A DNA stretch of 64,000 nucleotides from DATHZQ01 sp963823505 (GCA_963823505.1 CAWGLY010000005.1:868001-932000), one strand, 5' to 3'; positions 1 to 9,098 are shown, counted from the stretch's first letter. Made by a program: numbers and translations. Notes: a model not told the origin generated them from the sequence alone.

Positions 1-487
1 GTGCGGGGAGGTAGGCGGGCGTCTCCTCGACGTTGGTCGTCTCGCCATAGATCTCGGTGATGGCCCCCCATTCCGCAGCATGGTCGAGAAGGTCGACGAC
101 CCGGTGCGTGTTGTGCGTCCCGAAGACCACGTCGACCCAGCCGGCTCGCTCCTGGATCGACTCCTTGTCCTTCTGCGCCATGCAGCCGCCGACCGCGATC
201 TGCATTCCGGCTCTCTCGTTTTTGATCGCCCGCAGTGCTCCCAGGTAGCCATAGAGCTTCGTGTCGGCGTTCTCGCGAATGGTGCACGTGTTCAACACCA
301 CGACGTCGGCATCTTCAGGGCGGTCCACCGCAGTCATACCGTCGGATTCGAGCAGTCCGCCGATCCGTTCCGAATCGTGCTCGTTCATCTGGCAACCGAA
401 GGTCCGGATGAAATAGGTGCGTCCTTGCCGGGTCGCCGGTCGCGGCGCCTTCACAGCGGGCATGCCAAGCAGGATCGTTTCGGACAT
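1..487 (-). CDS. miaB: tRNA-2-methylthio-N6-dimethylallyladenosine synthase MiaB (partial, C-terminus beyond window)
   Basis: Radical-SAM methylthiotransferase that modifies A37 of tRNAs reading UNN codons. Only the first 162 residues lie in the window. The N-terminal UPF0004 domain is clear: FGCQMNEHDSER (Cys32), LNTCTIRENA (Cys68) and GGCMAQ (Cys102) supply the three ligands of the auxiliary 4Fe-4S cluster. The radical-SAM CxxxCxxC and TRAM domains would lie to the left of base 1. The ATG at 487 has an AAGGA-type ribosome site and follows the rny stop by 32 bases, so it probably shares the rny transcript. RimO, the related enzyme, is encoded separately at 5806-7134; the tRNA-type sequence FGCQMNEHDSER separates the two. 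Confidence 0.95.
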   Translation of the reverse strand, partial: MSETILLGMPAVKAPRPATRQGRTYFIRTFGCQMNEHDSERIGGLLESDGMTAVDRPEDADVVVLNTCTIRENADTKLYGYLGALRAIKNERAGMQIAVGGCMAQKDKESIQERAGWVDVVFGTHNTHRVVDLLDHAAEWGAITEIYGETTNVEETPAYLPA

Positions 488-519
488 CAGGCGGTTGATT
501 CCTTCGGTGAGGCGAGCGG

Positions 520-2049
520 TCAGCGAGCGTAGTCCGTGGCTCGGTACTCCCGAATCACGGTGACTTCGATCTGGCCCGGGTATTGCAGCTCGTCTTCCAG
601 CCGGCGAGCGATCTGCCGTGCCAGCTGGGACGCCGTGAGGTCGTCAATCGTGCCGGGGTCAACGGCGACCCTGATCTCGCGGCCGGCCTGCATCGCAAAG
701 ACGCGGTCGACGCCCTCGAACGAGCCGGCGATGTCTTCGAGCTTCTCGAGGCGCCGCACGTAGGACTCGAGCGCTTCGCGCCGAGCACCGGGTCGTGCCG
801 CAGAGACCGCGTCTGCAGCCTGGACCAGCACGGCAGTGAGCGTTCTGGGCTCGACCTCGTTGTGGTGGGCCTCGATGGCATGCACGATGGAGGCGTCTTC
901 ACCGAACCGGCGGGCGATCTCGGCGCCGATCAGGGCGTGCGATCCACCGACCTCGTGGGAGACGGCCTTGCCGATGTCGTGGAGGAAGGCGGCGCGCTTG
1001 GCCTCGGTCTCCTCGAGCCCGAGCTCGGCGGCGAGCATACCGGCGATGTGGGCCGACTCGACCAGATGGTTGAGGACGTTCTGGCCGTAGGAGGTGCGGT
1101 AGCGGAGACGACCCAGCAGCGTGATCAGCTCGGGGTGCATCCTGGTGACGCCCACTTCGAGCAAAGCCCATTCGCCGCTGTCCCTGATCGACTGCTCGAC
1201 TTCGGCTTGGGCCTTCTCATAGGCCTCCTCGATGGACGCCGGGTGAATGCGCCCGTCCTCAACGAGCCGTTCCAGGGCGAGGCGGGCGATCTCCCTACGG
1301 ACCGGATCGAACGTGGACACCGAGACCGCCTCAGGCGTGTCGTCCACGATGAGATTGACCCCGGTGACCGCCTCGAAGGTGCGGATGTTGCGGCCATCCC
1401 TGCCGATGATGCGGCCCTTCATCTCATCTGTGGGCAGGGGCACGACGGACACCGTGCTCTCGCTGACGACATCGGCGGCGAGCCGCTGCACGGCGGTGGC
1501 GAGGATCCGCCTGCCGCGGCGATCGGCCTCTTCCCGGGCCTTGATCTCGAGATCGCGCACGAGCACCATGGCCTCGCGTCGTGCTTCGTCCTCGACCTTC
1601 TGGAGGAGCTCCTCTTTGGCGGCTCTCGAATCGAAGCCTGCGACGCGTTCGAGATGGGATCGGGATTCCTCCTCGATCACGGCGAGTTGGGCCCGCTGTT
1701 CACCGATGGCCCGCTCCTTGTCGATCAACATCTCTTCACGCTGAGCGAGATTGGCCGCACGTTGTTCCAGCGTCGCCTCCCGTTGCGCCAGCCGGTCCTC
1801 CAGCGCTGCCGCCTCGACCCGCCGGTGATCGAGTGCCGCCTCCTCACGCTCCCGGTAGGTCTCGGCCAGGGCGCGGGCCTGCTCGTCGGCGCGAGCCAGG
1901 ATCTTCTGCGCATCGACCCTGGCGTCCCCCATCAGATCCTGTGCCGACTCCGCAACCCTCTCGGTGCGTCGCCGATGGGTTTCGCGACCGGCAAAGAATG
2001 CCGCAACGCCGACCGCGACCGCCACCGCCGCAGTGATGACCCATTCCAT
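520..2049 (-). CDS. rny: Ribonuclease Y
   Basis: Membrane-anchored endoribonuclease that starts mRNA decay. The 509-residue product has one N-terminal membrane helix (MEWVITAAVAVAVGVAAFF), a long charged coiled coil to about residue 190, a KH RNA-binding domain with IGRDGRNIRTFE, and an HD domain with the metal motif AAFLHDIGKA near residue 358, plus the usual C-terminal EVTVIREYRATDYAR. The ATG at 2049 was chosen because GAGGA precedes it by five bases and the membrane helix follows at once; a longer reading from 2112 adds 21 residues without a ribosome site. recA lies upstream (268-base gap without an ORF, and no recX) and miaB downstream. Confidence 0.95.
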   Translation of the reverse strand: MEWVITAAVAVAVGVAAFFAGRETHRRRTERVAESAQDLMGDARVDAQKILARADEQARALAETYREREEAALDHRRVEAAALEDRLAQREATLEQRAANLAQREEMLIDKERAIGEQRAQLAVIEEESRSHLERVAGFDSRAAKEELLQKVEDEARREAMVLVRDLEIKAREEADRRGRRILATAVQRLAADVVSESTVSVVPLPTDEMKGRIIGRDGRNIRTFEAVTGVNLIVDDTPEAVSVSTFDPVRREIARLALERLVEDGRIHPASIEEAYEKAQAEVEQSIRDSGEWALLEVGVTRMHPELITLLGRLRYRTSYGQNVLNHLVESAHIAGMLAAELGLEETEAKRAAFLHDIGKAVSHEVGGSHALIGAEIARRFGEDASIVHAIEAHHNEVEPRTLTAVLVQAADAVSAARPGARREALESYVRRLEKLEDIAGSFEGVDRVFAMQAGREIRVAVDPGTIDDLTASQLARQIARRLEDELQYPGQIEVTVIREYRATDYAR

Positions 2050-2317
2050 CAGTCCTCGTTCCCGGTCCCAGAATGCACGCATGCCGAGCCCCAAGGAGCC
2101 CGGCACACACACAAAGCGCAGTCATGTCACAGGTCGCGGCCTACCGGCCGCTCGGTGTCACCCTCCGTTGTCTCATGAGCTGCATCCCATCTCGTCCTGG
2201 AAACCAAATGTCGTGTTTTGTCGTTGTGTGCGTGTGGTGTACTGATCGTACCCCACGAACCTCGAAAGCGGAACCGCGAAAACTCCGAGTAGGCGCAATT
2301 GACCCGAAGACCGCGCT

Positions 2318-3382
2318 CTAGGACTCGCTATCCGACTCTGCCCTCTCCTGCACCGCTTCGATCTCGGCTTCTTCTTCCTCGTCCACGATGAAGCCGACCG
2401 CCCGGAGCACCTGGTCTTGGAGCTGCATGGCGAGTTCCGGGTTCTCACGCAGGAAGATCTTGGCTCGCTCCCGGCCTTGACCGAGCTGGTCGCCCTCGTA
2501 GGTGTACCAGGCACCCGCCTTCTTGACGACACCGTTCTCGACGGCGATGTCGATGAGGCTGCCCTCACGAGAAATGCCCTCCCCGAACATGATGTCGAAC
2601 TCGGCAAGACGGAAAGGAGGTGCGACCTTGTTCTTCACGATCTTGGCCCGCACCCGGTTGCCGACGTTGTCGGTGCCTTGTTTGATCGCCTCGATGCGTC
2701 GCACGTCGATCCGCACGCTGGCGTAGAACTTCAGCGCCCGACCACCCGGAGTGGTTTCCGGTGAGCCGAACATCACCCCGATCTTCTCGCGGAGCTGGTT
2801 GATGAAGATCGCCGTGGTGTCGGAGCGGTTGATGGTGCCGGCGAGCTTGCGCAACGCCTGGGACATGAGACGGGCTTGGAGCCCGACGTGGGTGTCGCCC
2901 ATGTCACCCTCGAGCTCTGCGCGTGGCACCAGCGCAGCCACGGAGTCCACCACGACAACGTCGAGGGCACCGGAGCGGATCAGCATGTCGGCGATCTCGA
3001 GCGCCTGCTCTCCCGTGTCCGGCTGGGAGATGAGCAACTCGTCTACATCCACACCGAGCGCTTTGGCATAGACAGGGTCGAGGGCATGCTCGGCGTCGAT
3101 GAAGGCGGCAATGCCACCGTTGCGCTGCGCCTCCGCCACGACGTGCAGCGCCAGGGTGGTCTTGCCGGAGGACTCGGGCCCGAAGATCTCGACGATGCGC
3201 CCACGGGGCACGCCGCCGATGCCCAGGGCGAGGTCAAGCGAAAGCGCACCGGTCGGAATCGCCCGCACGTTGCGGACGCTGCCGTCGCTCAGCTTCATGA
3301 TGGCGCCCTTGCCGAACTGCCGCTCGATCTGCGACATGGCCATCTCGAGGGTCTTCTCCCTATCGAGGTTCTCTTTGCTCAC
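2318..3382 (-). CDS. recA: Recombinase RecA
   Basis: ATP-dependent strand-exchange protein and LexA co-protease. The 354-residue product is full length, with Walker A GPESSGKTT (residues 68-76), the DVVVVDSVAAL strand, the L2 loop region INQLREKIGVMFG and an acidic C-terminus. The start is GTG at 3382: AGGAGG lies eight bases upstream and SKENLDREK follows, the usual N-terminus. An in-frame extension to 3505 would cross the promoter and SOS box and is rejected. The gene has its own promoter (3491-3519), although it lies inside the thpR-cinA run. recX, which often follows recA in actinobacteria, is absent here. Confidence 0.98.
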   Translation of the reverse strand: MSKENLDREKTLEMAMSQIERQFGKGAIMKLSDGSVRNVRAIPTGALSLDLALGIGGVPRGRIVEIFGPESSGKTTLALHVVAEAQRNGGIAAFIDAEHALDPVYAKALGVDVDELLISQPDTGEQALEIADMLIRSGALDVVVVDSVAALVPRAELEGDMGDTHVGLQARLMSQALRKLAGTINRSDTTAIFINQLREKIGVMFGSPETTPGGRALKFYASVRIDVRRIEAIKQGTDNVGNRVRAKIVKNKVAPPFRLAEFDIMFGEGISREGSLIDIAVENGVVKKAGAWYTYEGDQLGQGRERAKIFLRENPELAMQLQDQVLRAVGFIVDEEEEAEIEAVQERAESDSES

Positions 3383-3490
3383 TGGGGTTCCCTCCTGGGC
3401 CTCGATTGCGAACTGTGGGGCAAAGGTATCCGCTGCCTGTGACAGGAACGGTACCGGCTCTGAATCCCATCGGTGTGGTTTGGTGCCCGA

Positions 3491-3519
3491 ATAGTAGGCG
3501 AACACGTGTTCGATGTCGA
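3491..3519 (-). promoter_or_regulatory. recA promoter with LexA (SOS) box in the spacer
   Basis: On the minus strand a -35 TCGACA (3514-3519) and a -10 TACTAT (3491-3496) are 17 bases apart. The spacer holds the perfect palindrome CGAACACGTGTTCG (3499-3512), which matches the CGAAC-N4-GTTCG SOS box of Gram-positive bacteria and actinobacteria. LexA bound here would block RNA polymerase directly. Leader to the recA GTG is roughly 100 bases. Confidence 0.9.
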
Positions 3520-3559
3520 GTACTCGAGAGGAACCGACGGTGTCCCGGCCGAGAGCCTC

Positions 3560-4105
3560 CTACAGCGCAACCGTGTCGACGACCTCGTACCGAACCGGGC
3601 CGCGGCCCATGATGCTGCGCAGCATCGTCACCTCGCCGACCTGCATCCGCACACCGAGGGGTTGCCCTTCCACCAGATCTCGCACGTCCTCAGGCGGACG
3701 GATGCGCGCCAGGGTCAGGTGGGGATGGAACGGCCGGTCCTCCCGGCCGAACTCCGAGGCGTCTGCCGCCGCCTCGCACTCCCCCGCCAGCTCGATCAGC
3801 TCCTCGGCTCCCGCCGCGATGCCCGCCCACAAGATTGCCGCCCTCGAGGCCCGGGGAAACGCACCGAGCGTGTCGAAACGAATCCGGAAAGGCTCCACCT
3901 GGAGGTGCTGATCGAGGTGGGCAAGCACGGAATCTCTCTGTACCTCGGTGGCGGCTCCGAGGAAGCGCAAGGTGATGTGCCAGTTCTCGACGGCAACGGG
4001 CCGACCCGGCATGAAGCCTCCATCGAGCACCTCCGCCAGCCGGGTTGCCAGCGCATGGCGCACCTCATCGTCGAGAGCCACACAGAGGAAGAGGCGTTCC
4101 GTCAT
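3560..4105 (-). CDS. thpR: RNA 2',3'-cyclic phosphodiesterase (2H family)
   Basis: LigT/ThpR-type 2H phosphoesterase that opens 2',3'-cyclic phosphates at RNA ends. Both catalytic HxTx motifs are present in the 181-residue product: NWHITLRF (His43) and FHPHLTLAR (His131). The ATG at 4105 overlaps the cinA stop by four bases (ATGA), so it is translationally coupled to cinA; an upstream in-frame start at 4150 would lie inside cinA and is not needed. The gene ends 178 bases before the recA start, and the recA promoter lies in that gap. The cinA-thpR-recA neighbourhood is common in Gram-positive bacteria and actinobacteria. Confidence 0.92.
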   Translation of the reverse strand: MTERLFLCVALDDEVRHALATRLAEVLDGGFMPGRPVAVENWHITLRFLGAATEVQRDSVLAHLDQHLQVEPFRIRFDTLGAFPRASRAAILWAGIAAGAEELIELAGECEAAADASEFGREDRPFHPHLTLARIRPPEDVRDLVEGQPLGVRMQVGEVTMLRSIMGRGPVRYEVVDTVAL

Positions 4106-5382
4106 GTCCGTCGCGGCGCACTCCAGCGCTCGGGAACCGCATCCCACCACTCCCCGATGATGGCCAGGCGAGCGAGATGCAATGCTGCCGTCGTCGTGTA
4201 GACGCGCACCCGCTCCCGGTCGCCAGGCATGTGGAAGGTGCGCGCCTGCGCTCCGTCAGGGGTACGTACAGCAACGATCATCGTCCCCACGTCCTTCTCC
4301 TGCGGGTCCGGCCCCGCAGAGCCGGTGACGGCAATCACGACATCCGCGTCCAGCCGTGCCGCAGCTCCCCGGGCCATGGCGAGGGCAGCAGGCTCGCTGA
4401 CGGCACCGTGACCGGCAAGCACGTCCGGCGGCACACCGAGTACCGACTCCTTGACGTCGGTGGCGTAGGCGACGACGGCACCGACGAAGTGCTTGGAGGC
4501 GCCCGCGACGGACGTGATGCGCTCGGCGATCATGCCCCCCGTTGCCGATTCGGCGGTGGCGAGTGTCCATCCCCGCTCGTCCAGGCGGTCGAAGATGGCA
4601 CGTTCGATGGTCTCGTCGTCGGCGCCGAACACCAACGATCCCATGCGACGCCGCACCTCAGCCTCGACCGGATCGATCAACGCACGGGCGGAGGCCTCGT
4701 CGGCAGCCTTGGCCGTCAGCCGGATCTTGATCTCCCCCGAGCTGGCGAGAAACGCCACCGTGGGATTGGTGCCTGCATCGAACAGGTCGCTCATGATCTC
4801 GCCGACCTTGGACTCCGATTCCCCCCACGTCCTGATCAGCCTGCTCACGACAACGGAGGTGTCGCCGGCTTCGGCCCTGAGGAAGGGGATGATGTCCTCG
4901 TCCAGCAGTGCCGTCATCTCAGCTGGGACCCCCGGCACCGCAAACACCCAGGCCGCGCCGATGCGCATCTTCAATGCGGGGGCCGTGCCCTTGCGGTTGA
5001 CGATCAACTCGGCACCAGCCGGATATTCGGCCTGGCGGAGGTTGCTCTCCGGCATGGTCCGGCTGCGTCGCTCCCACCAGCGCCGCAATCGCTCCGCGTA
5101 CTCGTCGCTGAATTGCATCTCGACGCCTGCGGCCGCACACAACGCATCACGCGTCAGATCGTCCTGGGTGGGGCCGATCCCGCCGGTGATGATGAGCACG
5201 TCGGACCGATCGACGGCGTGCGTGATCGCCGCCGCGACCCGGTCGACGTTGTCACCCACCACAACCTGATGGAAGTGGTCGAAGCCCGCATCGGCGAGCC
5301 GGGCGCCGATGGCCGCCGCATTGGAATTGACGATCTGGCCGAGGAGCAGCTCCGTCCCGACCGCCAGCGTCTCGACGATCAC
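4102..5382 (-). CDS. cinA: CinA family protein, nicotinamide-nucleotide amidase
   Basis: Two-domain CinA of 426 residues. The N-terminal molybdopterin-binding-like (COG1058) part shows VGTELLLGQIVN and ITGGIGPTQDD, and the C-terminal PncC amidase domain shows TLATAESATGGMIAERIT and GAVVAYATDVKESVLGV. The family deamidates nicotinamide mononucleotide in NAD salvage, and the N-terminal half can have ADP-ribose pyrophosphatase activity. The GTG start at 5382 overlaps the stop of the preceding small gene (GTGA), and the downstream thpR overlaps by four bases. The pairing with recA is traditional (competence/DNA-damage inducible name), but the SOS box here serves recA only. Confidence 0.95.
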   Translation of the reverse strand: MIVETLAVGTELLLGQIVNSNAAAIGARLADAGFDHFHQVVVGDNVDRVAAAITHAVDRSDVLIITGGIGPTQDDLTRDALCAAAGVEMQFSDEYAERLRRWWERRSRTMPESNLRQAEYPAGAELIVNRKGTAPALKMRIGAAWVFAVPGVPAEMTALLDEDIIPFLRAEAGDTSVVVSRLIRTWGESESKVGEIMSDLFDAGTNPTVAFLASSGEIKIRLTAKAADEASARALIDPVEAEVRRRMGSLVFGADDETIERAIFDRLDERGWTLATAESATGGMIAERITSVAGASKHFVGAVVAYATDVKESVLGVPPDVLAGHGAVSEPAALAMARGAAARLDADVVIAVTGSAGPDPQEKDVGTMIVAVRTPDGAQARTFHMPGDRERVRVYTTTAALHLARLAIIGEWWDAVPERWSAPRRT

Positions 5383-5750
5383 GCCGTGGGATCGGCCTCC
5401 GGCTCGCCCGACGACTCCGCTCCCGGCGTCGTGTCGTCCGCGGCAGCTGCGGCATCGCCCGAGCGGACGCCACCGGCCGAAGCGTCGCCGCCCGCCGTGG
5501 CGGGACCGTCGTTCGCCGCCTCGCCGTCGTGACCGCCTGCCGAACTGTGCCACGTCTGCTTGGCGGCGTCGATGCCGTGGTCGAGCGCTTCGGCCGCCTG
5601 GTCGACCGCATGTTTGGCCGTCTCCCACGCCTGGGCGCGGACGCCCTCGGTCGACTTCCAGGCCTCGGCGACGGCCTCCGTGGCCCGCTGCAGGGCGTCC
5701 TCGGCCTTCTCGAGCCAGCCCTCAGCTGCCGACGTGTCCTTGTCACTCAT
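5379..5750 (-). CDS. Small helical acidic/alanine-rich protein of unknown function
   Basis: 123-residue protein not assigned to a named family. The first 75 residues are amphipathic helix rich in Ala, Glu and Lys with repeated WLEKAEDALQ-like and AWETAKHAVDQAAEAL-like stretches, similar in style to stress-protective or YtxH/LEA-like proteins. The remainder is a low-complexity Gly/Ala/Asp/Pro tail, probably disordered. No signal peptide or membrane segment is seen. The ATG at 5750 has a strong AAGGAGG site and the stop overlaps the cinA GTG, which argues that it is expressed. A function cannot be given. Confidence 0.75.
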   Translation of the reverse strand: MSDKDTSAAEGWLEKAEDALQRATEAVAEAWKSTEGVRAQAWETAKHAVDQAAEALDHGIDAAKQTWHSSAGGHDGEAANDGPATAGGDASAGGVRSGDAAAAADDTTPGAESSGEPEADPTA

Positions 5751-5805
5751 GGCGACAACCTCCTTCTTGCTTCCTGTGCAGACTACCGAGCGTCCGGGTG
5801 CACGG

Positions 5806-7134
5806 TCAGAGTTCGGCGACAACGGTGGCGACCAGGTCGGTGCCGTACCCGCCCGTGACTTCAACCGTGAGCCACTGGCCCGGGGTGCCCCGGTCCAGCA
5901 GGATCACCCCGTCGATCTCGGGGGCCTCCCGATATGACCGCCCGACGGCTTGCCGATCCTCGACCTGATCGACCAGCACCGTCAGCGTACGCCCCGCCTG
6001 TGACGCATTGCGGATCGACGTGATGTCGTCTTGGATGCTCTGCAGGTACCGCAGCCTTTCAGCCTTGTCCTCATCACCAACCTGTCGGTCGAAATCGGCA
6101 GCAGGCGTGCCTTCCTCCGGCGAGAACGGGAAGAAGCCCGCCCAATCGAGCTGCGCCGCCTCGAGGAACTCCGCCAGCTCCTCGACGTGAGCATCTGTTT
6201 CGCCGGGGAATCCGACGATGAACGAGGACCGCAGCGCCGCATCGGGAGCGGCGGCACGGATCTCGTCGATCATTCGCAGGTGGCGCTCTCCGCTCCCCGG
6301 CCGTTTCATGCCGCGAAGGAGCGGGGCGGCAGCGTGTTGGAGTGAAAGATCGAAGTAGGAGGCGATCAACGGATTGGTGGCCATCTCTTCGATGAGCGCC
6401 GGGCGGATCTCCTTGGGATACAGGTAGTAGAGCCGCAGCCTCCGCAGGCCCTCGACATCGGAGACGAAACGGAGCAACTCGGTGAGCCCGCCGGGAGCGC
6501 CGATATCTCTCCCGTAGGCGGCGAGGTCTTGCGCCACCAGGACGATCTCCCCGACACCCCCGCTCGCCAGTTCTGCGACCTCGTCGCGGATGTTGACCGG
6601 TGGACGCGACCGCTGCTTGCCGCGAAACAGCGGAATGGCGCAGAACGTGCACGGCTTGTCACACCCTTCTGCCACCTTGACGTAGGCGAAGGGAGTGGAA
6701 GGAGTAGGACGCTTGACGTGATACAAGATATCCATGTGGGACGTACGCGCCGGCCGTATCCGCAATGGCTGCCACTGCGTCATCGTGTCGAGGCGATCGA
6801 CCAGCTCGCTGTACCGGTCGAGCCCGATGACGGCATCGGCCTCCGGGAGCGCTGCGACGAGCTCCGTCTCGTAACGCTGAGCCATGCAACCCAGGACCAC
6901 GAGTCGGGCGTCAGGACGCTTGACTTCACCGATGTCGAGGATCGCCTCGATGGACTCCTCCCGTGCGGCCTCGATGAAGGCGCACGTGTTGACCATCACC
7001 ACGTCGGCTTCCTCAGGGGAGTCCGCCGACGCGTAGCCGGCTTCGTTCAACATGGACGTGACCTTCTCGGAGTCGACCTGGTTCTTCGAGCAGCCGAGCG
7101 TCGTCAGCCAGACGGTGGGAGCGGTGGCGGGCAT
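5806..7134 (-). CDS. rimO: Ribosomal protein uS12 methylthiotransferase RimO
   Basis: Radical-SAM enzyme that adds a methylthio group to Asp of ribosomal protein S12. The 442-residue product has the N-terminal cluster cysteines 15, 51 and 83 (TLGCSKNQVDSE, VNTCAFIEAA, GCMAQRY), the radical-SAM motif CDKPCTFC (Cys158, 162, 165) and a C-terminal TRAM domain. TLGCSKNQVDSE is diagnostic of RimO rather than MiaB. It follows thrC by nine bases and so is probably cotranscribed with it. Confidence 0.96.
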   Translation of the reverse strand: MPATAPTVWLTTLGCSKNQVDSEKVTSMLNEAGYASADSPEEADVVMVNTCAFIEAAREESIEAILDIGEVKRPDARLVVLGCMAQRYETELVAALPEADAVIGLDRYSELVDRLDTMTQWQPLRIRPARTSHMDILYHVKRPTPSTPFAYVKVAEGCDKPCTFCAIPLFRGKQRSRPPVNIRDEVAELASGGVGEIVLVAQDLAAYGRDIGAPGGLTELLRFVSDVEGLRRLRLYYLYPKEIRPALIEEMATNPLIASYFDLSLQHAAAPLLRGMKRPGSGERHLRMIDEIRAAAPDAALRSSFIVGFPGETDAHVEELAEFLEAAQLDWAGFFPFSPEEGTPAADFDRQVGDEDKAERLRYLQSIQDDITSIRNASQAGRTLTVLVDQVEDRQAVGRSYREAPEIDGVILLDRGTPGQWLTVEVTGGYGTDLVATVVAEL

Positions 7135-7143
7135 GACGAGAGT

Positions 7144-8565
7144 CTACGGTCGGGGTGTCGTCGTGGCGTTGGCGGCGATGTACGCCTTCACTGCTTCGAT
7201 ATCGGCGTCGACGGTCTCGTAGTGTTGCGGGAGCTCGCCCAGAGCCCGCAAGCGGGGAGGCATCTCCGGCGACTCCCCGAGCGCCTCCTCGATGGTCGCG
7301 GCGAACTTGACCGGTTGGGCCGTCTCGAGACAGATCAGCGGCACGCCGGGCTCGAAGTGCCCGAGGCCCACTTTGAGCCCATCGGCGGTGTGCGGATCGA
7401 TGACGATGTCGAACTCATTGGCGAAGCGGCGGATCGTGGCGATCCGATCGCCGTGCGTCGAGGAGCCCGACACGAACCCGGTCGCGGCGATACCGTCGAA
7501 GGCCGCCGTCCCTGCCAGATCGAAGCCGCCTGTACTGCCGAGGTCGGAGAACAGCGCCCGCGTCCGCACCGGATCGTCACCGAGCAGGGCATACACGTAG
7601 CGCTCGAAGTTCGACGCCTTCGAGATGTCCATCGAAGGACTTGACGTGGACGCGACCTCCACGGTGGTCCGCACGTGGTAGCGACCGGAAGAGAAGAACT
7701 CATCGAGCACGTCGTTCTCGTTGGTCGCAACGACGAGCGACTGGATCGGCACGCCCATGCGCCGAGCGACAAAACCTGCGTACACATTGCCGAAGTTCCC
7801 TGTCGGGACGCCGAAGCTCACCCTCCGCCCTGGGGCACCAACGCGGGTTGCGGCGTACACGTAGTAGACCACCTGGGCGGCGATCCGGGCCCAGTTGATC
7901 GAGTTCACCGCCCCGATGCGATACCGCGCCTTGAACGCTGCATCGCCGTTGACGGCCTTGACGAGGTCCTGGCAGTCGTCGAAGACACCTCGAACGGCAA
8001 GGTTGAAGATGTTGGGCTCGTCGAGGGTGTACATCTGTGCCGCCTGGAACGGGCTCGTCTTGCCCAGCGGCGTCAGCATGAAGACGTCGACGTTGTGTTT
8101 GCCCACCATCGCGTACTCGGCGGATGAGCCCGTGTCGCCCGACGTGGCACCCAGCACGGTCAAGTGCTCGCCTCGCCGCTCCAGCTCGTACTCGAAGAGC
8201 TGGCCGACCATCTGGAGCGCGATGTCCTTGAATGCGAGGGTCGGACCATGCGACAAACCGGCGAGGTACAGGTCAGGTTCGACCTCTCTGAGCGAGACGA
8301 CATCGGGATGGGCGAAGGCCCCGGTGCCGTACGCGGCAGCGATGAGCCGCTCGAGATCCGCCGGCGGGATGTCGTCCATGAACCTGCGCATCACCTCGAA
8401 AGCGATTGCGGCGTAGCTCAGGCCGTGCCACTCCGCCATCTCGCCTTCAGTGAGGACGGGGATGTGCTCAGGCACGACCAGCCCGCCGTCGGGGGCCAAG
8501 CCACCCAGCAGCACATCGGTGAAACGCATCGGCGGCATCCCGCCGCGCGTGCTGACGTACTTCAT
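7144..8565 (-). CDS. thrC: Threonine synthase
   Basis: PLP enzyme that converts O-phosphohomoserine to threonine. The 473-residue product starts MKYVSTRGG and carries TLAFKDIALQ, whose Lys should bind PLP, and GATSGDTGSSAE, which binds the phosphate. This is the long ThrC class of the yeast/E. coli type, not the short actinobacterial 350-residue type. The ATG at 8565 overlaps the preceding flavin reductase stop (ATGA), so the apparent upstream frame extension to 9339 is a shadow. Confidence 0.95.
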   Translation of the reverse strand: MKYVSTRGGMPPMRFTDVLLGGLAPDGGLVVPEHIPVLTEGEMAEWHGLSYAAIAFEVMRRFMDDIPPADLERLIAAAYGTGAFAHPDVVSLREVEPDLYLAGLSHGPTLAFKDIALQMVGQLFEYELERRGEHLTVLGATSGDTGSSAEYAMVGKHNVDVFMLTPLGKTSPFQAAQMYTLDEPNIFNLAVRGVFDDCQDLVKAVNGDAAFKARYRIGAVNSINWARIAAQVVYYVYAATRVGAPGRRVSFGVPTGNFGNVYAGFVARRMGVPIQSLVVATNENDVLDEFFSSGRYHVRTTVEVASTSSPSMDISKASNFERYVYALLGDDPVRTRALFSDLGSTGGFDLAGTAAFDGIAATGFVSGSSTHGDRIATIRRFANEFDIVIDPHTADGLKVGLGHFEPGVPLICLETAQPVKFAATIEEALGESPEMPPRLRALGELPQHYETVDADIEAVKAYIAANATTTPRP

Positions 8566-9098
8566 CCTTCCGTCAACCGCCGGTACGCACCGCGGAAATA
8601 CAGCAGCGGATCGACCAGATCGGTCGTTTCGATGTGATCGATCGTTGCAGCGACGAGTGACGAGTAGCTCTCCTCGCGACTCGAGACCACCGAGCACAGC
8701 GCAAAGTCGTGGAATTCGGAGAGACGTGGGCCGTAGGCAGTCGGCTCCGCAGCCCTGGTGGCGAACAGTCCCCCTGGGCTCGGCCTGATCCCCGCAAAGA
8801 CGTCTGCAGCCTCCCTCGTAGTGGCGTCCGCAACGTGAAGCACGAACCGACCGGTCCGCGCAATGACCTCGGTGAAGTCGGTTTCGGGCCCGAGCAGGCA
8901 ATACACGAGTGGCGGGTCCCCTTCGGCAACCATCACCGAGGAGACGGTCAACCCTGTGCGCTCGGCACCTTCTCCGGCGGTGAGAATCGTCACCGGCGCC
9001 GCCAGGCGGCCCCGCAGCTGCCGTGCGGGATCCCGCAGATCGGGCGGCGTGGCGAAAGGGTGCTCGTCGTGGATGTGACCCTGGTCGATGGCGTCCAT
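8562..9098 (-). CDS. Flavin reductase-like FMN-binding protein
   Basis: 178-residue split-barrel flavin-binding protein of the flavin reductase-like family, which usually supplies reduced FMN/FAD to a partner oxygenase. Family features are the early APVTILTAG strand, TGLTVSSVMVAEGDPPLVYCL, and RTGRFVLHVA. The C-terminus DPLLYFRGAYRRL is typical. Its start shares one base with the stop of the PHP gene (TGATG), and its stop overlaps thrC, so the three are coupled. No oxygenase partner is adjacent, and the substrate is unknown. A second paralogue lies at 50251-50763. Confidence 0.88.
   Translation of the reverse strand: MDAIDQGHIHDEHPFATPPDLRDPARQLRGRLAAPVTILTAGEGAERTGLTVSSVMVAEGDPPLVYCLLGPETDFTEVIARTGRFVLHVADATTREAADVFAGIRPSPGGLFATRAAEPTAYGPRLSEFHDFALCSVVSSREESYSSLVAATIDHIETTDLVDPLLYFRGAYRRLTEG

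Noticed and set aside
583..2178. A 531-codon plus-strand frame opposite rny
   Set aside because: Shadow of the minus-strand RNase Y gene in GC-rich DNA; no family motifs, while rny has all of its own.
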